The position numbers and the translations under genes were made by a program. This document shows, in pieces, positions 26,525 to 35,738 of a stretch of 64,000 nucleotides of DNA; position 1 is the stretch's first letter, and every line of letters starts with the position of its first letter. The notes below the pieces were generated by a model that was not told the DNA's origin, did not search any database, and saw nothing but the letters and a program-made list of their open reading frames with translations. This DNA is from Paludibacteraceae bacterium (lineage in GTDB: Bacteria; Bacteroidota; Bacteroidia; Bacteroidales; Paludibacteraceae), in assembly GCA_017547145.1 (NCBI GenBank), contig JAFYQJ010000014.1:186001-250000 (forward strand). Reading direction: 5' to 3'.

Positions 26525-27883
26525 ATGAGTAAAAAAATCTTGACCGTAGTTGCTGCGGTTGCATTAGTGGCAATGCCTATTAGTGCAAAAAAAGCAACCA
26601 AAGAGTATCAACGTCCTTCGTTGCACATTGTGTTGATGACAACAGAAACAGCCAAAGGTGGCGCACAAGTGGCCGACCCTGAAATTTTGGGCTACGCTGC
26701 AGAGTCGTGGAAAAACTATGAATTTCCATCGCTCTACAACAATTTTGCTATCCCTTTCGATAAGACGGAAGTAGGCGCAGCCAAAGGTTCTATTATGGAT
26801 GTGTTGGCAATGTACAGCAGCCCCGAATCGTTGCAAGGAAAAAGCATTAACGAACTGAAAACCATTATTGAAATGCTTCAAGGTAAAAAATATCGTGAGG
26901 CTTTGAAAGAGGAAGTGGACAAAATTTCCGACGAAGTTGCTCACCAATTAGTAAGGAAATGGTGGAGCATTGGCGAAGACGGATCGCTGTCCGATACGTT
27001 GCTTTTCCGTTTAGCATGTTATTCGGCTACGCAAAATCAAGCCAATGACGCTGCACAAACAACAATGGGTGCTCAATATCAACTTTTCAACGAATTGGCG
27101 GATGTTACCATGTCGAATACGTATGTAACTTTCACAAAATTGGACTTCTACGAAAACGAGCCTATAGCCGCATTTGTTCGTAATATCATGCAGGTGATTG
27201 CAGGTCTTACACCCGCTCCTGCCAATGTAGCAGCACAAATAGCTGTTGATAAAACCTACGAAGCCATGAAAGAAGGTTATACGGCATTTACAAATAACTT
27301 GCTTTATAAACTCGAATGGAACGATTCGATAGCCAACGAATTTTATGGCATTTGGGAGAATGGTAAAGTTGATATGAACAAATTCAATGCGATGAAATTC
27401 CATTTGACCTATATTGGCAATACTTCAGCCAACGCTACGTGTATGATGAAAAAAGAAGACAAAGGACAAGGGGCTGAATATATGGTTTATAAAACTTGTC
27501 ATAAGGCTATTGGTCGCCAATTTACTAAAATGCAAAAAGAGTATGAAGAATTTCGTCCGATGGTACCTGTGTTAGGTATTGATGCAAAAGGTGGCATCAT
27601 TGCCGATATGGGCACTAAAGAAGGCGTGAAAGTCGGCGACAAATTCTTCCTTTTGGAGCCTGTTACCAACGAAAATGGAATAACAAAATATAATACCAAA
27701 GCGACTCTTAAAGTAGTAAAATGGGCAGGCGATGAGTCTTTTGTTGATGGTGTTTGGGACAATGAAAATATCGACAATGCAGCCGAAGCCGATGCAAATG
27801 CCGAGTCGATGGAAATAATCGGCACGCATTTGAGCAAAAACAAAAAAGCGACTCCGAGTATGTTTGTGAAATTAGCAAAATAA
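26525..27883 (+). CDS. Exported protein with FlgT-C-like end, unknown
   Basis: 452 residues from the ATG at 26525 (MSKKILTVV), with a signal peptide ending near ISAKK (~22). The middle is helical. The C-terminal part contains a GIIADMGTKEGVKVGDKFFLLEP segment (given here as GIIADMGTKEG and VKVGDKFFLLEP), the pattern of a FlgT C-terminal or similar small beta domain. No catalytic motif. It starts 31 bases after the preceding lipoprotein gene and ends 7 bases before the next, so it is operonic. A longer in-frame start inside the upstream gene is rejected because the signal peptide must be N-terminal. Confidence 0.8.
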   Translation: MSKKILTVVAAVALVAMPISAKKATKEYQRPSLHIVLMTTETAKGGAQVADPEILGYAAESWKNYEFPSLYNNFAIPFDKTEVGAAKGSIMDVLAMYSSPESLQGKSINELKTIIEMLQGKKYREALKEEVDKISDEVAHQLVRKWWSIGEDGSLSDTLLFRLACYSATQNQANDAAQTTMGAQYQLFNELADVTMSNTYVTFTKLDFYENEPIAAFVRNIMQVIAGLTPAPANVAAQIAVDKTYEAMKEGYTAFTNNLLYKLEWNDSIANEFYGIWENGKVDMNKFNAMKFHLTYIGNTSANATCMMKKEDKGQGAEYMVYKTCHKAIGRQFTKMQKEYEEFRPMVPVLGIDAKGGIIADMGTKEGVKVGDKFFLLEPVTNENGITKYNTKATLKVVKWAGDESFVDGVWDNENIDNAAEADANAESMEIIGTHLSKNKKATPSMFVKLAK

Positions 27884-27890
27884 CAACATT

Positions 27891-28379
27891 ATGAGATACA
27901 GACTCATTTGTGCTCTTATGCTTATCGCTTTCTTGCCTGCAAACGCAGGCAAGAAAGCTGATAAAGAGACCTTGGTTTGGCGTTATGAGGTTCAAGACCT
28001 CAATATCGTAGCAAAAAACGGGAAAGATGTCATTTTTAAAATTTGGAGTTATTCCAAGAAAGAAAATACTGCACTTATGCAAGCAGGTAAAAATGCCGTG
28101 CATGCCGTTATTTTCAAACAAATCGGTTACAATTCCGCTTTGGCCGGTACGGAATCTGTCGAATTTGAATACGAAGCATTTTTCCGTTCGTTTTTTGCCG
28201 ATGGTGGCGAATATATGCGTTTTGTACAATTTGCCAATAATGGAGCAATAGCGCCAAGTGATAAAATCAAACTGCAAAAAGAGTATAAAATTGGTGTTAA
28301 AGTTACGGTTAATCGTTCTGATTTACGTAAATATCTGGAAGAACATGGCATTATAAAATCTATGAATTCACTATTTTAG
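27891..28379 (+). CDS. Exported paralog of the 26005-26493 lipoprotein
   Basis: 162 residues with a cleavable signal peptide (LICALMLIAFLPANA-GKK) and no lipobox. The core AGKNAVHAVIF, YEAFFRSFFADGGEYMRFV and LRKYLEEHGIIK align with the lipoprotein two genes upstream, so the cluster holds a lipidated and a soluble copy of the same fold. Probably periplasmic. Unknown function. Confidence 0.8.
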   Translation: MRYRLICALMLIAFLPANAGKKADKETLVWRYEVQDLNIVAKNGKDVIFKIWSYSKKENTALMQAGKNAVHAVIFKQIGYNSALAGTESVEFEYEAFFRSFFADGGEYMRFVQFANNGAIAPSDKIKLQKEYKIGVKVTVNRSDLRKYLEEHGIIKSMNSLF

Positions 28380-28391
28380 CTTATATATTTT

Positions 28392-29321
28392 ATGAAAAGA
28401 TTATTTTTATCGTTCTTGGCTTTTGCCACTGTTTCATCTCTTTTGGCACAAGCGGTACAACCAAGCCTGATGGTTTTCCCTTCGCGTGCTTGGTGCCATC
28501 AAAATGGATTTGAAAAAGTTGTTGTTAAAGCCAATGGAAAAGAAGTGCGCGTGCAAGAATACGACAAGGCATTCATCGATAACAAAGACCTTGGTCCTGC
28601 TGTTCGTACTATCGGGAAAATGATGCAGGATCGTGGTTTCCAACTTGTCGATTTGGAAGTACAGTTGGCAAGTCAAGATCTTGAGTCTGCTTTGGACAAT
28701 GCCGGTGATGAGGACATTGATGTTTCGGCGTATGATAAATTGTTGGAAACTGCCGGCCCCGACATTGCGCTCCACATCAATTATTATACGGAAACGCAAG
28801 GTCCTCGCATAACGCTTTTTTATGATTTGACGGCTTTTGATGCTTATACGAACAAACAAGTGGCATCGACGGGTTTAATTTCGTACGGCCCTGTTATGAG
28901 TGCGCCTTTGCAAACACTCATACAATCGGCATTGTTGAGCAGTATAGATGCTTTTAACGCTCAACTTATGCAGCATTTCATGGATATGCAAGAAAAAGGA
29001 CGTGAAATAAGTGTTCGTATCAATACTTTTTCCGGTTGGGAAGATGGATTGGAAACAGAGGTGAATGGTCGTGAACTGACCGAAATATTGGAAGAGTGGA
29101 TGACCAATAACTGTGTGGCAGGACGCAATCACCAGAAAGCCGCTTCTGAAACTTCGATGTACTACGATTCTGCACGCATTCCTTTGTTTAATGAAAACGG
29201 CAAAGCCGTTCAGGCTAAACAGTGGTTAAACGGCTTACGCAAATATCTTAAAACGTTGAACGTGCCAAGCAAAGTGAAAACACGCGGTTTGGGACAAGCA
29301 CAACTAATTATAGGAGAGTAA
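28392..29321 (+). CDS. Exported DUF6175-like protein
   Basis: 309 residues. Signal peptide (~1-19, ending SLLAQ), then QPSLMVFPSRAWCHQNGF, an alpha/beta domain with RTIGKMMQDRGFQLVDLE and ALHINYYTETQGPRITLFYDLTAFDAYT (read in two pieces), and helices to the end. The early part resembles CsgG/LpoB-type nucleotide-binding-like folds and wording I associate with DUF6175, but I am not certain of the family number. Fourth gene of the exported cluster, 12 bases after the third and 5 before the next. Confidence 0.75.
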   Translation: MKRLFLSFLAFATVSSLLAQAVQPSLMVFPSRAWCHQNGFEKVVVKANGKEVRVQEYDKAFIDNKDLGPAVRTIGKMMQDRGFQLVDLEVQLASQDLESALDNAGDEDIDVSAYDKLLETAGPDIALHINYYTETQGPRITLFYDLTAFDAYTNKQVASTGLISYGPVMSAPLQTLIQSALLSSIDAFNAQLMQHFMDMQEKGREISVRINTFSGWEDGLETEVNGRELTEILEEWMTNNCVAGRNHQKAASETSMYYDSARIPLFNENGKAVQAKQWLNGLRKYLKTLNVPSKVKTRGLGQAQLIIGE

Positions 29322-29326
29322 GATCA

Positions 29327-30286
29327 ATGAAAAAATATTGGTTAGCAGCATTTATAATGCTATACGCAATAGGTTCGCAGGCTCAAAATGATTTAGGAAA
29401 TGCCGACGATGCTGCACGCATTGCCATAACTGCCTATGTGGATTCGGACCTTGGATTTAATCGCGAAGTCAGCAAGCAGTTGCTCAACAAAATGACTACA
29501 GTCCTGACCAAACAAGGCTTGGCAGGCAGTAAAAACCAACGATTTATAATCACAGCCAATGCCGATATTCTTTCCGAAGATATTGTCGTTACAACCAAAG
29601 AAATGTATCAGTATCAGTTGGAAGTACATTTTATAATCGGAGATGGTATTGATGGTATAAAGTTTGCAACTGCTTCACAAATGGTTCAAGGTCTTGGCGA
29701 AACTAAGGCTGCAGCCTATTTGCAGGCGATACGCAAGATTAAACCTTCTGATCCAACATTTCAAAATATGGTAAATGAAGCAAAAGTCAAAATCATTGAG
29801 TATTATAATTCCAAATGCGATTTTATCATGAGTGAAGCCAAAACCTTGGCACAAAAGCAAGAGTATGACGCAGCAATCTACAAACTGATCTCAGTACCCG
29901 ATGTCTGCAAGGATTGTTATGACAAATGTATGGCGGCAGTCGCTCCAATATATCAATCAAAAGTCGACGAAGAGGGAGCACGTTTCTTGGCGGAAGCTCG
30001 TGCCGTATGGGCATCGGGTCAAAATGCAGAGAAAGCAGAAGAGGCTGGTACGATATTGGCAAAAATCAATCCGGCGTCTAAATCGTATGCAGACGCGACA
30101 GTTTTGAGTAACGAAATCGCAAAACGAATTAAAGAAATTGACCAACGCGAATGGGATTTTGCTCTCAAGCAGCAACAAGATGAGGTTGATCTGGAGAAAG
30201 CCAACATCAAAGCTATGCGCGATATAGGTGTAGCATTCGGTGAAAATCAGCAACCTATTACCTATAATATTAGAACTTGGTGGTAA
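29327..30286 (+). CDS. Exported helical protein of the five-gene cluster, unknown
   Basis: 319 residues with a signal peptide ending near GSQAQ (~19). N-terminal LPP20/CsgG-like alpha/beta part (~20-150), then a TPR-like helical region with a CKDCYDKC cysteine cluster (~195-202), and a long charged helix near the C-terminus (~260-305). It ends with a hydrophobic YNIRTWW. Last gene of the cluster, closed by the terminator at 30308-30354. Function unknown. Confidence 0.75.
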   Translation: MKKYWLAAFIMLYAIGSQAQNDLGNADDAARIAITAYVDSDLGFNREVSKQLLNKMTTVLTKQGLAGSKNQRFIITANADILSEDIVVTTKEMYQYQLEVHFIIGDGIDGIKFATASQMVQGLGETKAAAYLQAIRKIKPSDPTFQNMVNEAKVKIIEYYNSKCDFIMSEAKTLAQKQEYDAAIYKLISVPDVCKDCYDKCMAAVAPIYQSKVDEEGARFLAEARAVWASGQNAEKAEEAGTILAKINPASKSYADATVLSNEIAKRIKEIDQREWDFALKQQQDEVDLEKANIKAMRDIGVAFGENQQPITYNIRTWW

Positions 30287-30307
30287 TTTCTTTTTGACTG
30301 ACTTAAT

Positions 30308-30354
30308 AAAGAGGTTTTTCTTACAATGATAGGGAAACCTCTTTTGTTTTGTAA
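30308..30354 (+). terminator. Terminator of the five-gene exported cluster
   Basis: AAAGAGGTTT and AAACCTCTTT pair around a ~26-base loop and are followed by T-rich sequence; it lies 22 bases after the last gene of the cluster. Confidence 0.75.
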
Positions 30355-30418
30355 ATGCTTTTCTTGAATATGTAAGTGGTAACGTATAATGCTTATAAAA
30401 ATTTTCGCAAGTTTTTTG

Positions 30419-30426
30419 TATTTTTG
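30419..30426 (+). promoter_or_regulatory. -7 box of lepA
   Basis: TATTTTTG matches TAnnTTTG and lies 24 bases before the lepA start codon. Confidence 0.55.
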
Positions 30427-30450
30427 TACTTTGAAAAAAATAGGACAAGA

Positions 30451-32238
30451 ATGAAAAATATACGAAATTTTTGCATTATAGCTCATATCGATCACGGAAA
30501 GAGTACGTTGGCAGATCGCTTGCTGGAGTTTACACGCACAGTGTCGGCAAAAGACCTGCAAGCCCAAGTGCTCGACGATATGGATCTTGAGCGTGAGCGT
30601 GGTATCACTATCAAGAGTCATGCCATACAAATGCAATACGAACACAATGGTGAAGTTTATACATTAAACTTGATAGATACGCCGGGGCATGTCGATTTTT
30701 CGTACGAAGTATCGCGTTCTATCGCTGCTTGCGAGGGTGCGTTACTCATTATAGATGCTACGCAAGGCATTCAAGCCCAAACCATATCGAACCTATATAT
30801 GGCTATTGAGCACGATTTGGAAATAATACCCATTATGAACAAAATGGATATGGATAGTGCCATGCCCGATCAGGTAGAAGACCAAATAGTAGAATTGCTC
30901 GGTTGCAAGCGTGATGAAATTATTCGTGCAAGTGGAAAAACGGGGCTTGGCGTACAAGATATTCTTGATGCTATAGTAGAAAAAGTGCCAGCACCAAAGG
31001 GCGACCCCGAAGCTCCGCTTCAATGCTTGATTTTCGACTCTGTGTTCAACTCTTTTCGTGGTATAATTGCTTATTTCAAAATAGTAAATGGCACGATTCG
31101 TACGGGCGATATGGTGAAGTTTGTTGCTACGGGTAAGCAGTACGATGCCGATGAGATTGGTATTTTGCGACTCGATATGGTTCCTCAAAAAGAACTTAGT
31201 GCGGGTAATGTGGGGTATATTATTTCAGGTATAAAAACTTCGCGTGAGGTTAAGGTTGGTGATACAATTACGCATGTAGCTAATCCTTGTCAGGAGGCTA
31301 TATCGGGTTTTGAGGAGGTAAAACCAATGCTTTTTGCGGGAGTTTATCCAATAGAAACAGAAGATTTTGAGGATCTGCGTGCTTCGATAGAAAAACTACA
31401 GTTGAACGACGCTTCGCTTACGTTTGAGCCAGAGTCGTCGGTGGCATTAGGGTTTGGCTTTCGTTGCGGATTTTTAGGATTGTTGCACATGGAAATTGTG
31501 CAAGAGCGTCTCGATCGTGAGTTTGGTATGAATGTGATAACAACCATTCCTAACGTGTCGTACAAAGTAACAACTAAAAAAGGTGACCAACTTGAAGTTC
31601 ACAATCCGTCAGGATTGCCAGATGTGGCTATTATAGAAACTATCGAAGAACCTTTTATCCGTGCTTCTGTGATAACTAAAACCGATTATATTGGTTCTAT
31701 TATGACTTTGTGTTTGGGCAAACGTGGTGAGTTGATTCGTCAAGATTATGTGTCGGGCGACCGTGTAGAATTAACTTATGATATGCCTTTGGGTGAAGTC
31801 GTATTTGATTTTTACGATAAATTGAAATCAATTTCGAAAGGGTATGCATCGTTTGATTACCACATGAATGGTTATCGTCCGTCGAAACTTATCAAATTGG
31901 ATATTTTGTTGAATGGCGAACCTGTAGATGCACTTTCGTCGTTGATACATTTCGATAATGCTTACACGTTGGGACGTCGTATATGCGAAAAGTTGAAAGA
32001 GTTGATACCTCGTCAGCAATTTGATGTGGCGGTACAGGCTGCCATTGGAGCAAAAATTATAGCACGTGAAACAATAAAAGCCGTTCGTAAAGACGTTACT
32101 GCGAAGTGTTATGGTGGCGACGTTTCGCGTAAACGAAAATTGCTTGAAAAACAAAAACGTGGTAAAAAACGTATGAAACAAATCGGATCGGTGGAAGTTC
32201 CTCAAAAAGCATTTTTGGCAGTTCTTCGAATTGATTAA
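30451..32238 (+). CDS. lepA: Elongation factor 4 (LepA)
   Basis: Ribosome-associated translational GTPase that back-translocates or helps ribosome biogenesis. The ATG at 30451 ([19 protein letters not shown]) gives 595 residues, the normal LepA length; an earlier in-frame start would lie over the promoter. G1 [17 protein letters not shown] and NKMD are visible, and the LepA-specific C-terminal domain includes [17 protein letters not shown]. Cytoplasmic. Confidence 0.97.
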   Translation: MKNIRNFCIIAHIDHGKSTLADRLLEFTRTVSAKDLQAQVLDDMDLERERGITIKSHAIQMQYEHNGEVYTLNLIDTPGHVDFSYEVSRSIAACEGALLIIDATQGIQAQTISNLYMAIEHDLEIIPIMNKMDMDSAMPDQVEDQIVELLGCKRDEIIRASGKTGLGVQDILDAIVEKVPAPKGDPEAPLQCLIFDSVFNSFRGIIAYFKIVNGTIRTGDMVKFVATGKQYDADEIGILRLDMVPQKELSAGNVGYIISGIKTSREVKVGDTITHVANPCQEAISGFEEVKPMLFAGVYPIETEDFEDLRASIEKLQLNDASLTFEPESSVALGFGFRCGFLGLLHMEIVQERLDREFGMNVITTIPNVSYKVTTKKGDQLEVHNPSGLPDVAIIETIEEPFIRASVITKTDYIGSIMTLCLGKRGELIRQDYVSGDRVELTYDMPLGEVVFDFYDKLKSISKGYASFDYHMNGYRPSKLIKLDILLNGEPVDALSSLIHFDNAYTLGRRICEKLKELIPRQQFDVAVQAAIGAKIIARETIKAVRKDVTAKCYGGDVSRKRKLLEKQKRGKKRMKQIGSVEVPQKAFLAVLRID

Positions 32239-32304
32239 AATCTGTCGAAATGTTATAATTTATGTTAAAAGGATTTCAAAATGTCGAGATTTGGCGTTTT
32301 TTTC

Positions 32305-32312
32305 TACCTTTG
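32305..32312 (+). promoter_or_regulatory. -7 box of asnA
   Basis: TACCTTTG matches TAnnTTTG, 19 bases before the asnA start codon; no clear -33. Confidence 0.55.
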
Positions 32313-32331
32313 TGAGCGAAAAAGTTGAAAT

Positions 32332-33369
32332 ATGAGTTATTTTATAAAACCTGAGAAATATACATCTTTATTAGATCTTCAGCATACCGAATTAGGTATT
32401 AAATATTTAAAAGATTTTTTTCAGCAAAGTCTTTCTTCCGAATTGCGTTTAAGACGTGTTACGGCACCGCTTTTTGTGTTGCAAGGAATGGGTATAAACG
32501 ACGATTTGAGTGGAGTAGAGCGTGCTGTTACTTTCCCAGTCAAAGATTTAGGTGATGCAAGAGCAGAAGTTGTGCATTCGTTGGCAAAGTGGAAACGCAT
32601 TATGCTTGCTAAATATAATATTGAGGAAGGTCATGGTATTTATACGGATATGAATGCCATTCGTGCTGACGAGAATTTGGGAAATTTACATTCGCTTTAC
32701 GTCGATCAGTGGGATTGGGAGCGAGTGATTCGTCCTGAAGAACGCACGTTGGAATTTCTTAAAGAAACTGTGAAAAAAATCTATTCGGTGTTGCTACGTT
32801 GTGAGTATGCCTTGTCGGAAATATTCCCACAGATAAAACCTGTTTTACCGCAAGAAATATTTTTTATTCATTCTGATGAATTACGTGAAATGTATCCAAC
32901 ACTTTCGCCTAAGGAGCGTGAGCATGAAATTACAAAAAAATATGGAGCGGTGTTTATTATCGGTATCGGTTGCAAATTGTCCGATGGGTCGGTTCACGAT
33001 TTGCGTGCTCCTGACTACGACGATTGGACAACTATTGCCGAAAATGGTTTGCCCGGTCTTAATGGCGATATATTGTTGTGGAGCTCGGTGTTGAATTGTG
33101 CGGTGGAAGTTTCGTCGATGGGTATTCGTGTAGATAAACAGACGTTGTTGCATCAATTGCAACTTACGGGTGAAACAAAACGTGCGGAATTATTGTTTCA
33201 TAAACGATTGCTCAACGATGAGTTGCCACTATGTATAGGTGGAGGTATTGGTCAATCGCGTGTTTGTATGTTCTTTTTGCGGAAAGCACATATTGGCGAA
33301 ATTCAAGCAAGCATTTGGCCAGAGAGCATGCGTGTAGAGGCTGAAAAGTTAGGTATAAATTTAATTTGA
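32332..33369 (+). CDS. asnA: Aspartate--ammonia ligase
   Basis: ATP-dependent synthesis of asparagine from aspartate and ammonia. 345 residues, family length, with SSELRLRRVTAPLFV, the Asp/Gly-rich GIYTDMNAIR, the SVDQWDWE-type segment (YVDQWDWERVI) and the GGGIGQSRVCMFFL C-terminal motif. Class II aminoacyl-tRNA-synthetase-like fold. The DUF5606 gene follows after 24 bases. Confidence 0.96.
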   Translation: MSYFIKPEKYTSLLDLQHTELGIKYLKDFFQQSLSSELRLRRVTAPLFVLQGMGINDDLSGVERAVTFPVKDLGDARAEVVHSLAKWKRIMLAKYNIEEGHGIYTDMNAIRADENLGNLHSLYVDQWDWERVIRPEERTLEFLKETVKKIYSVLLRCEYALSEIFPQIKPVLPQEIFFIHSDELREMYPTLSPKEREHEITKKYGAVFIIGIGCKLSDGSVHDLRAPDYDDWTTIAENGLPGLNGDILLWSSVLNCAVEVSSMGIRVDKQTLLHQLQLTGETKRAELLFHKRLLNDELPLCIGGGIGQSRVCMFFLRKAHIGEIQASIWPESMRVEAEKLGINLI

Positions 33370-33393
33370 TAATTTAGAAAATAAAAAAAGGAT

Positions 33394-33798
33394 ATGTTGA
33401 AAGAAGTACTTTCGGTTCATGGAGAACAAGGATTGTTTAGACTTGTGTCGCAAACAACAAAAATGGTGATAGTAGAGTCGTTGAAAGACAAAAAACGTAA
33501 ACCATTCTTTTTAGATAAAAAAATTATTTCGTTGAGTGATGTCGCAATTTATACCGATGGAGAAGAATGCCCATTGTATGAAGTTTTTGAAACAATAAAA
33601 CAACAACAATCGGGAGCATTGCTTACGATAGATACTAAAAAGGCTTCATCGGAAGAATTGTATGCTTGGTTTGCTACGGTGTTGCCAACATTCGATAGAG
33701 ATCGTGTTTATCCGACAGACATTAAAAAGGTTGTACTTTGGTATAATCAACTTGTCGATGCTGGTATTACTGATTTTGCAATAAAAGAAGAAGAGTAA
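33394..33798 (+). CDS. DUF5606-family protein
   Basis: 134 residues. Begins MLKEVLSVHGEQGLFRLVSQ and continues with VIVESLKDKKRKPFF and ISLSDVAIYTD, wording of the Bacteroidota DUF5606 family. Small, cytosolic, mixed alpha/beta. Function not known. Between asnA and the carboxyltransferase gene, 4 bases before the latter, so probably cotranscribed. Confidence 0.88.
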   Translation: MLKEVLSVHGEQGLFRLVSQTTKMVIVESLKDKKRKPFFLDKKIISLSDVAIYTDGEECPLYEVFETIKQQQSGALLTIDTKKASSEELYAWFATVLPTFDRDRVYPTDIKKVVLWYNQLVDAGITDFAIKEEE

Positions 33799-33802
33799 GT
33801 TT

Positions 33803-35566
33803 ATGAAAAGAGAGATAAAATTTAGTCTTTTGTATCGTGATATGTGGCAATCGGCGGGCAAGTATGTCCCTCGTAAAGACCAATTGGCACAAATAGCTCC
33901 GGTAATTATTGATATGGGTTGTTTTGCTCGTGTAGAGACCAATGGTGGTGCTTCGGAGCAAGTAAATTTGTTGTATGGAGAAAACCCAAATCAAGCGGTG
34001 CGTACTTTTACCAAGCCATTTAATGAGGTTGGAATCCAAACTCACATGTTAGATCGTGGGTTGAATGGATTGCGAATGAATCCTGTCCCAGCCGATGTGC
34101 GTGAGTTGATGTACAAAGTGAAAAAAGCACAAGGAACTGACATTACGCGTATTTTCTGTGGGTTGAATGATGTACAAAATATAATTCCTTCTATCAAGTG
34201 GGCTAAGCAAGCAGGCATGATTGCTCAAGCAACTATGTGTATGACTTATTCTGATGTTCATACAATTGATTATTATATCAATATGGCTGAGCAGTTAATT
34301 GAGGCAGGAGCACAAGAAATTTGCTTGAAAGATATGGCTGGTATAGGTCGTCCAGTTTCTTTGGGAAAAATCGTTTCTGCTATAAAGTCGGCTCATCCTG
34401 ATATTGTGCTTCAGTATCATGGTCATTCGGGTCCTGGTTTCTCTGTTGCTTCTATGCTCGAAGTTGCAAAAGCAGGTGTTGATGTTATTGATGTGGCTAT
34501 GGAACCGCTTTCATGGGGCATGGTTCATCCTGATGTTATCACTATTCAAGCCATGTTGAAAGATGCAGGATTCATTGTTCCTGATATCAATATGAAAGCT
34601 TACATGGAAGCTCGTCGTTTGACTCAATCGTTTATGGATGACTTTTTGGGTTATTTCATCGATCCTCGAAATTCTAAAATGACATCTTTGCTTGTTGGTT
34701 GTGGTTTGCCTGGAGGAATGATGGGCTCGCTTATGGCCGATTTGAAAGGCGTACATGCGGCTATCAATTCTAATTTGAAAAAGCGTGGAGAAAATGAATT
34801 GACTGAAGACGAATTGCTTGTTGAACTTTTTGACGAAGTAAAACGCATTTGGCCAATGCTTGGTACTCCATGTTTGGTAACTCCTTTTAGCCAATATGTA
34901 AAAAATGCTGCCTTGATGAATATTTTCTCTAAATCAATGGGAGAAAAACCTTTTACACGTCTCGATCCAAATACATGGGATATGATTCTTGGCAAGGCGG
35001 GTCGTTTGCCTGGAAAATTAGCCCCTGAAATTGTGGAGTTGGCACAAGAGAAAGGTTTGACTTTCTTTGAAGGAAATCCACAGGATAACTATCCAAACGT
35101 GTTGCCAAAATACATCAAGGAGATGGAAGAACTTGGTTGGGAGCGAGGTCAAGATGACGAAGAATTGTTCGAATTTGCTATGCACGACAAACAATATCGT
35201 GAATACAAATCGGGCGAGGCTAAAAAACGTTTCTTGCAAGAATTGCAACAAAAAATGGAAGCAGCGGTGCAATCGTCAGGTGTGGCTGTGAAAATTCCCG
35301 ATTTACGTAAAACTAAATACCCAGATGCAGAGCCAGTAGAAGTGGCGGTTAAGGGTCGTTTGATTTGGGAACTTGACTATAATGACCATTCAATGCCTCC
35401 TGCTCATGGTACTTCTTTTGCTGAAGGAGATGTTATTGCTTATCTTGAAACTCCAAATGGAATAGAGGAAGTGAAAACAAATTTTGCAGGAAAACTCATC
35501 GCGATAGAGAAAAACCAAGGCGAGTGGGTAGAAAAGTCGGATGTTATAGCATATATTCAAAAGTAA
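33803..35566 (+). CDS. Pyruvate carboxylase/oxaloacetate decarboxylase-type carboxyltransferase, biotinyl lysine missing
   Basis: 587 residues. The N-terminal TIM-barrel carboxyltransferase domain (~30-330) has FCGLNDVQN, the metal-site segment CLKDMAGIGRP (its lysine is the carbamylation position) and the HGHSGPG histidines. A PycB-like helical region follows. The C-terminal domain (~515-587) has the biotinyl/lipoyl fold (GDVIAYLE ... FAGKL ... GEWVEKSDVIAYI), but the biotin-acceptor EAMKM is replaced by ETPNG. The lysine position is Asn552, so this chain cannot be biotinylated there. It may use a separate biotin carrier or have another role. Assignment to the family is firm, the reaction is not. 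Confidence 0.85.
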   Translation: MKREIKFSLLYRDMWQSAGKYVPRKDQLAQIAPVIIDMGCFARVETNGGASEQVNLLYGENPNQAVRTFTKPFNEVGIQTHMLDRGLNGLRMNPVPADVRELMYKVKKAQGTDITRIFCGLNDVQNIIPSIKWAKQAGMIAQATMCMTYSDVHTIDYYINMAEQLIEAGAQEICLKDMAGIGRPVSLGKIVSAIKSAHPDIVLQYHGHSGPGFSVASMLEVAKAGVDVIDVAMEPLSWGMVHPDVITIQAMLKDAGFIVPDINMKAYMEARRLTQSFMDDFLGYFIDPRNSKMTSLLVGCGLPGGMMGSLMADLKGVHAAINSNLKKRGENELTEDELLVELFDEVKRIWPMLGTPCLVTPFSQYVKNAALMNIFSKSMGEKPFTRLDPNTWDMILGKAGRLPGKLAPEIVELAQEKGLTFFEGNPQDNYPNVLPKYIKEMEELGWERGQDDEELFEFAMHDKQYREYKSGEAKKRFLQELQQKMEAAVQSSGVAVKIPDLRKTKYPDAEPVEVAVKGRLIWELDYNDHSMPPAHGTSFAEGDVIAYLETPNGIEEVKTNFAGKLIAIEKNQGEWVEKSDVIAYIQK

Positions 35567-35595
35567 TATATAGACATTTAGGCAAATGTTAAAAA

Positions 35596-35628
35596 AGAGG
35601 TGAACGATAAAAAAGTTCACCTTTTTTT
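35596..35628 (+). terminator. Terminator after the carboxyltransferase gene
   Basis: AGGTGAAC (35598-35605) pairs with GTTCACCT (35615-35622) and is followed by seven T. It ends just before the G tract. Confidence 0.85.
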
Positions 35629-35630
35629 AT

Positions 35631-35639
35631 GGGGGGGGG
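35631..35639. repeat. Nine-base poly-G tract upstream of the first GH85 promoter
   Basis: A run of nine G, very unusual in this AT-rich DNA. It lies 13 bases before the TACCTTTG -7 box, in the expected -33 to -7 spacer. Such tracts are slippage-prone, and changing their length would alter promoter spacing. Confidence 0.75.
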
Positions 35640-35652
35640 TAAAATTTTTCCG

Positions 35653-35660
35653 TACCTTTG
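35653..35660 (+). promoter_or_regulatory. -7 box of GH85 gene 1
   Basis: TACCTTTG matches TAnnTTTG. The expected -33 position falls at or next to the poly-G tract. The leader is ~45 nt. Confidence 0.7.
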
Positions 35661-35738
35661 GCGAAATTTAACTAAACTATAATTAATAATTTTTAAAACT
35701 AAACAGTATGAAAAAAGGTTATCTTTTGCTGTTGTTTG
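35653..35738 (+). repeat. 86-base promoter/leader/signal-peptide repeat, copy 1
   Basis: Identical to 40243-40328: the -7 box TACCTTTG (35653-35660), the whole 5' leader, the start codon and the first ~10 codons. Downstream identity remains high but no longer perfect. It marks a recent duplication or gene conversion. Confidence 0.9.
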
